A stretch of 64,000 nucleotides of DNA from Hoplostethus atlanticus. Lineage: Eukaryota > Chordata > Actinopteri > Trachichthyiformes > Trachichthyidae. Below are positions 60,315 to 64,000 of this stretch, piece by piece (position 1 is the first letter of the stretch; each line of letters starts with the position of its first letter). The translations under genes and the position numbers were made by a program. The stretch spans positions 6,123,001 through 6,187,000 of the forward strand of contig JAXDDX010000010.1 in assembly GCA_034670405.1 (NCBI GenBank). The letters run 5' to 3'. The notes under the pieces are model-generated. The model worked only from the letters and a program-made list of their open reading frames with translations. It was not told the DNA's origin and searched no databases.

Positions 60315-60335
60315 GTTAATGACTGAGCTATTAAC
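60315..60335 (-). promoter_or_regulatory. HNF1-like half-sites upstream of anpep copy 1
   Basis: GTTAAT (60315-60320) and ATTAAC (60330-60335) form an inverted pair with a 9-bp gap, wider than the 1-bp gap of the HNF1 consensus, 82 bp before the ATG. Confidence 0.3.
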
Positions 60336-61899
60336 ATGGCAAAAATCACTTTTCCATAACACCTAAGGAGAGATGTAAAGGTCGAAAGACCTCAGTCATC
60401 CAGTTGATAACTCAGCAATTGTCAGATTCCTTGATAATAAATAATGGTGCACAATACTAGAGGCAATGTTCCAAATTGCCACTGTGGTCTTTCTTCATCG
60501 ATCAGTCCTCTCTAATACATGCTATTAGATGGCACCATTAGTCTACTTGCTCAGGCTACTATGTGTAGATTGTCAATAAATCCTGACCACATAAATTGTT
60601 AACAAACAGACATCACTGAGAACTGAGAGCCTCTACTGACCTCTACACTGCACTGTTCATTGTACATTGTGTGCCACCGGGTTGGATTTTGCGCAAAATC
60701 TGTTGCATTGCATTTACGGCACAAAACAGGAAGAGGGTGAGTTTCTCGCAATGGCAGATGGTGGAACGAGTGAAACGTCGATGGAAAAATCACTTCTGTA
60801 ATACAAGAGGATAATTTTACCTATTGGAAAGTAGATCAACCATGTTGTGCGTAAAGACATGCGCATATGGATACCATGTGTAGTGTTCCATATAAGACGC
60901 ATCAAACTTAGCGGTTATTTTTTGCAGTTATGTTTACTAACGGTACAAACACTACAATATGTTTATCCTCCTCAGTAAAGTAATGCCAGGGAGTGGGAGG
61001 GGGACAAGCAGGAACACCCTAATCCTCATCCATTCTTGGGACAGAAAGCAACAAGGTTTATGGAAAATGTGGTAGAAACACTAACACTAAAAATACCACA
61101 GTCCCGGCCATGGTCTCATTTGTTTACGGTAAATATAACAAGGTATCACAATTAATTTGACAATGATATGTTAATGTTTAAAAATACTGCACAAAGCACG
61201 TTTTAAATGTTTAAGGAGCACTTCTCTGGGTATCGCACTGTATTGGTGCTCTTAGCTATCAGGTTAGAATTTAACCTCATTTGACCTCAATTCTGTCACA
61301 GTACTTTGTGAGTGTGTGTCATACACACATACAAAGAGAAAACTGAGTAACAGCATGGAACCAGCACTTTTGTAGATATGAAAAGAGCAAGTCGAGTCAA
61401 ATAAAGAACTTTGATCACTGCGGCGATGGGACATGATAAAATAGATAATGGATAATTCTCTTTTATATCAGCAGTTGATAGCTGATATATTGCCCCACTA
61501 TTCTGCTGCCCCATGTTTTTATATAGTCCAGGGTCATATATTAGAAAAACATAAATGTCTGTTATATCAACAGAAGATAAAACGTTATGTGGAGATTCAA
61601 TAAGGCAATATCCATAAATAGATAAGCTGCAGTGCCTGTGAGAGCTCAAGAGGCTGGAATTTATTCAAAATCCTACGAAGATGAGTACTGGTGTAAGAAT
61701 AAGTGGTCAGGTCACAAGACCACTCACACTTCCCTAGGAAAATTAAGTAACCAATGTCAACAGAAAACATCAACCATGGTGTCTTGAATGCTTCCAGCGA
61801 GCTGGAACGCAAACAAGGCAATGCCGTCCAGTCGTTGAGATGATTATTCCCATATGAACTGGAAGCAGAATACACACGGTGCAGGACAACAGACCTCTA

Positions 61900-62611
61900 A
61901 TAGACTAACATAGCTCTTGTCATCTCCCGCCTGGACTTCTGCAACTCCCTCCTTGCTGGTGCCCCGGCGTCTGCCATCAGAAAGCTGCAGCTCGTCTGGT
62001 GTTCAACCGCCCCAAGTTCTCCCATACAACTACCCTTCTCTGTTCTCTACACTGGCTCCCTGTAGCAGCTCGCATCCAGTTCAAGACCCTGGTGCTAGCC
62101 TATAGGGCAGTGAAAGGAACAGCTCCTTCTTACCTCCAGTCAAGCCTTACACCCCCGCCCGACCACTTTGCTCTGCTGCCTCGAGGCGGCTGGTTGCCCC
62201 GTTGCTCAGAGGCCCCTGTGGTCGATCTACACGGTCACGGCTCTTCTCTGTCCTGGCCCCACAGTGGTGGAATGACTTCCCACTGATGTCAGGACAGTCG
62301 CTGCCCATCCTTCACTGCAGGCTGAAAACCCACCTCTTCAAGAAACACCCTGACCCTTCCTCTTAGCACTTAGTCTTAGCTCTTCTTTATTTGATTTTCC
62401 TATTTGTCTCATTTGTTTAAGTAAAAAGTAGGTAGCTAACTTATTGCACTTTTACCTCAGCACTAGTTATGCTCTTAGTTGCTTGTCTAGGAAGGAAATG
62501 TACTTATGATTTCTGGTGACTAGTAGTTCTCTTGCCTACCTATGTTGAATGCACTTATTGTAAGTCGCTTTGGATAAAAGCGTCTGCTAAATGACTGTAA
62601 TGTAATGTAAC
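61900..62611 (+). mobile_element. 5'-truncated L2-clade LINE (ORF2 C-terminus and 3' tail)
   Basis: Encodes the C-terminal end of a non-LTR reverse transcriptase protein: LDFCNSLLAGAP, then FNRPKFSHTTTLLCSLHWLP, RIQFKTLVLAYRAVKGTAPS, then in another frame RLKTHLFKKHP. At least two frame breaks show it is dead. It ends with TCGCTTTGGATAAAAGCGTC and (TGTAA)n, the L2 3' signature. Confidence 0.85.
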
Positions 62612-64000
62612 ATAGTACAGTGCCAGTGTGTGTGGCAATGTGTCATGACCTCACATAAAGGGAGTGGATGACCTTTACTATTTCAAGTGCATTACAACAC
62701 CCTGACTGAGATAATTTTTTCCAGTGACATCATCATCATCTAATGGGAACAAGGAAACACCCAGAATTATCAGTAACAGTAACAGTAATTATCAGTCAGG
62801 AGATCTAGTAAGCCCAGCCCACTGTACTGTAATACCGTTCTAATAGAGGGTTTTCAGGTGGCGTAACACACCCTCTGGTGCCACAGTGAAGGTCCTCACC
62901 TGGTGGTTATGCCAACAGAATTCAATAGAAATGGTTCATTTCTGTGCTGTTTTTGACTGGGGTCCGATCATTTCCCCACTGATACATCTGATCAATTTTG
63001 TGTTTAGATAATGTCGGCTTGTTAACTACCTAACCTTGTAATATCTGGTTAGCTAATGATCACTGCCCTGTTGTTACCACATCTGATTTGCACCCTAGCT
63101 AGCATATGTAGTAGCTTCTACTACAGTGTTAGTAGTGGCTAGCAGCGTAGTTACATGTCAACATTCTCCACTGGATCTTCATGATGGCAGCAGCTTTGGT
63201 TGCCTCTGTTAAAACAAATTAAGCTTTTGACAATTGAACTCCAATAAAGTCTAATACTAAAAGCTGGGATGTTTGGACCAGTCTCATGCCATAAACAGTC
63301 GACCAGAAGTGTAAGTTCAGGAGGGAGTATTCACTGGGTCAAACGGCAAAATTTGGCAACTTGTTTTTTAGACCAGTGATAAGAAATCCTTAGACTAAAA
63401 AACATTTTACTATGAAGCAGGACACAAGGACCTGCAGAGAAAAGACTGGTGAGCCCTTAAGGCTTAAAACAAATGACATTTCCACTAACATATAACTGCT
63501 ATGTGAGTTCTAGCTCCAACAAGGCCTGAACATCTGGAAATAATGGACCTGATTAAATTCACCGCAGACTAAGACCATACAAACAGAGACATTCTAAGGC
63601 AGCTTTAATATGAAACACAGAGCCCAGTCAGCCGTCTGTGCTTCTGCCAGGCGATGGCAAAATGATGAAGGCATCTTCAGTTCTTTTCTCTGAAGGAACA
63701 TGTAGCCTATTTTCTGCAGTATTTTCTTCAGTATAACAAAAACAGTTTTAGTTTTATGTTCTAATCTGATGAGTCTGGTAAGTCTCAGAGATCATTGTCA
63801 GCTACAAAACGGGGGAAACACATGTCATGTCTTTTTGTTATACTGTCATTTATGCTGACTATGAGTAAACTATGACTCTGTCTCAAGTGACTCCAAAAGT
63901 CTAAAATAACCTAAAATCTTAAAAATAAGCCAGCAGGCTAAAACTAAGTTTTATGTGGTGAGAAATGACAAAACCTAAACCTAAAAATAGTGGATGGGAT

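Larger units (their letters stand above)
60234..64000. other. Spacer upstream of anpep copy 1
   Basis: Contains the copy 1 promoter region, AT-rich DNA without convincing exons, and the L2-like LINE fragment at 61900-62611. Nothing coding is visible from 62612 to the window end. Confidence 0.6.

Overview
This window is vertebrate nuclear DNA, almost certainly from a teleost fish. The genes are intron-rich with GT-AG introns. The spacers carry fish-style interspersed repeats (tRNA-headed SINEs, an L2-type LINE tail, RTE-like 3' ends) and very many di-, tri-, tetra- and pentanucleotide microsatellites. I find five protein-coding genes: sv2b-like, two mesp-type bHLH genes, and two tandem aminopeptidase N genes. 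SV2B, MESP1/2 and ANPEP also lie near each other on human chromosome 15q26, so the block looks like conserved vertebrate synteny.

Layout. 1-7240: non-coding spacer with SINEs and a pentanucleotide satellite. 7241-19254 (+): sv2b-like synaptic vesicle transporter, 12 coding exons, 692 residues. 19255-25950: 3' UTR and spacer. 25951-27027 (+): first mesp-type gene, two exons, 273 residues. 27028-33494: repeat-rich spacer. 33495-34469 (+): second mesp-type gene, two exons, 271 residues. 34470-36360: spacer. 36361-47910 (-): anpep copy 2, 20 exons. 47911-51113: spacer with a probable solo LTR. 51114-60233 (-): anpep copy 1, 20 exons, 968 residues. 60234-64000: spacer with a truncated L2-like LINE.

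How the genes work. Sv2b is a 12-span vesicle membrane protein of neurons and endocrine cells. The mesp proteins are bHLH transcription factors of presomitic and cardiac mesoderm. The anpep proteins are zinc ectopeptidases of brush borders and other cell surfaces. They share synteny rather than a pathway.

Main observations. anpep copy 2 has one extra base in exon 14 that breaks an otherwise intact frame. Both mesp genes carry an 18-bp pair of back-to-back T-box-like half-sites about 100-130 bp before the start codon, with related elements about 0.8-1.1 kb upstream. Six sv2b splice sites abut microsatellites. Each anpep copy has a different probable GC-AG intron. The two anpep copies show patches of near-identity that suggest gene conversion. 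I found no undescribed multi-gene system of the operon or defence-island kind. The novelty here is in regulation, splicing and duplicate-gene evolution.
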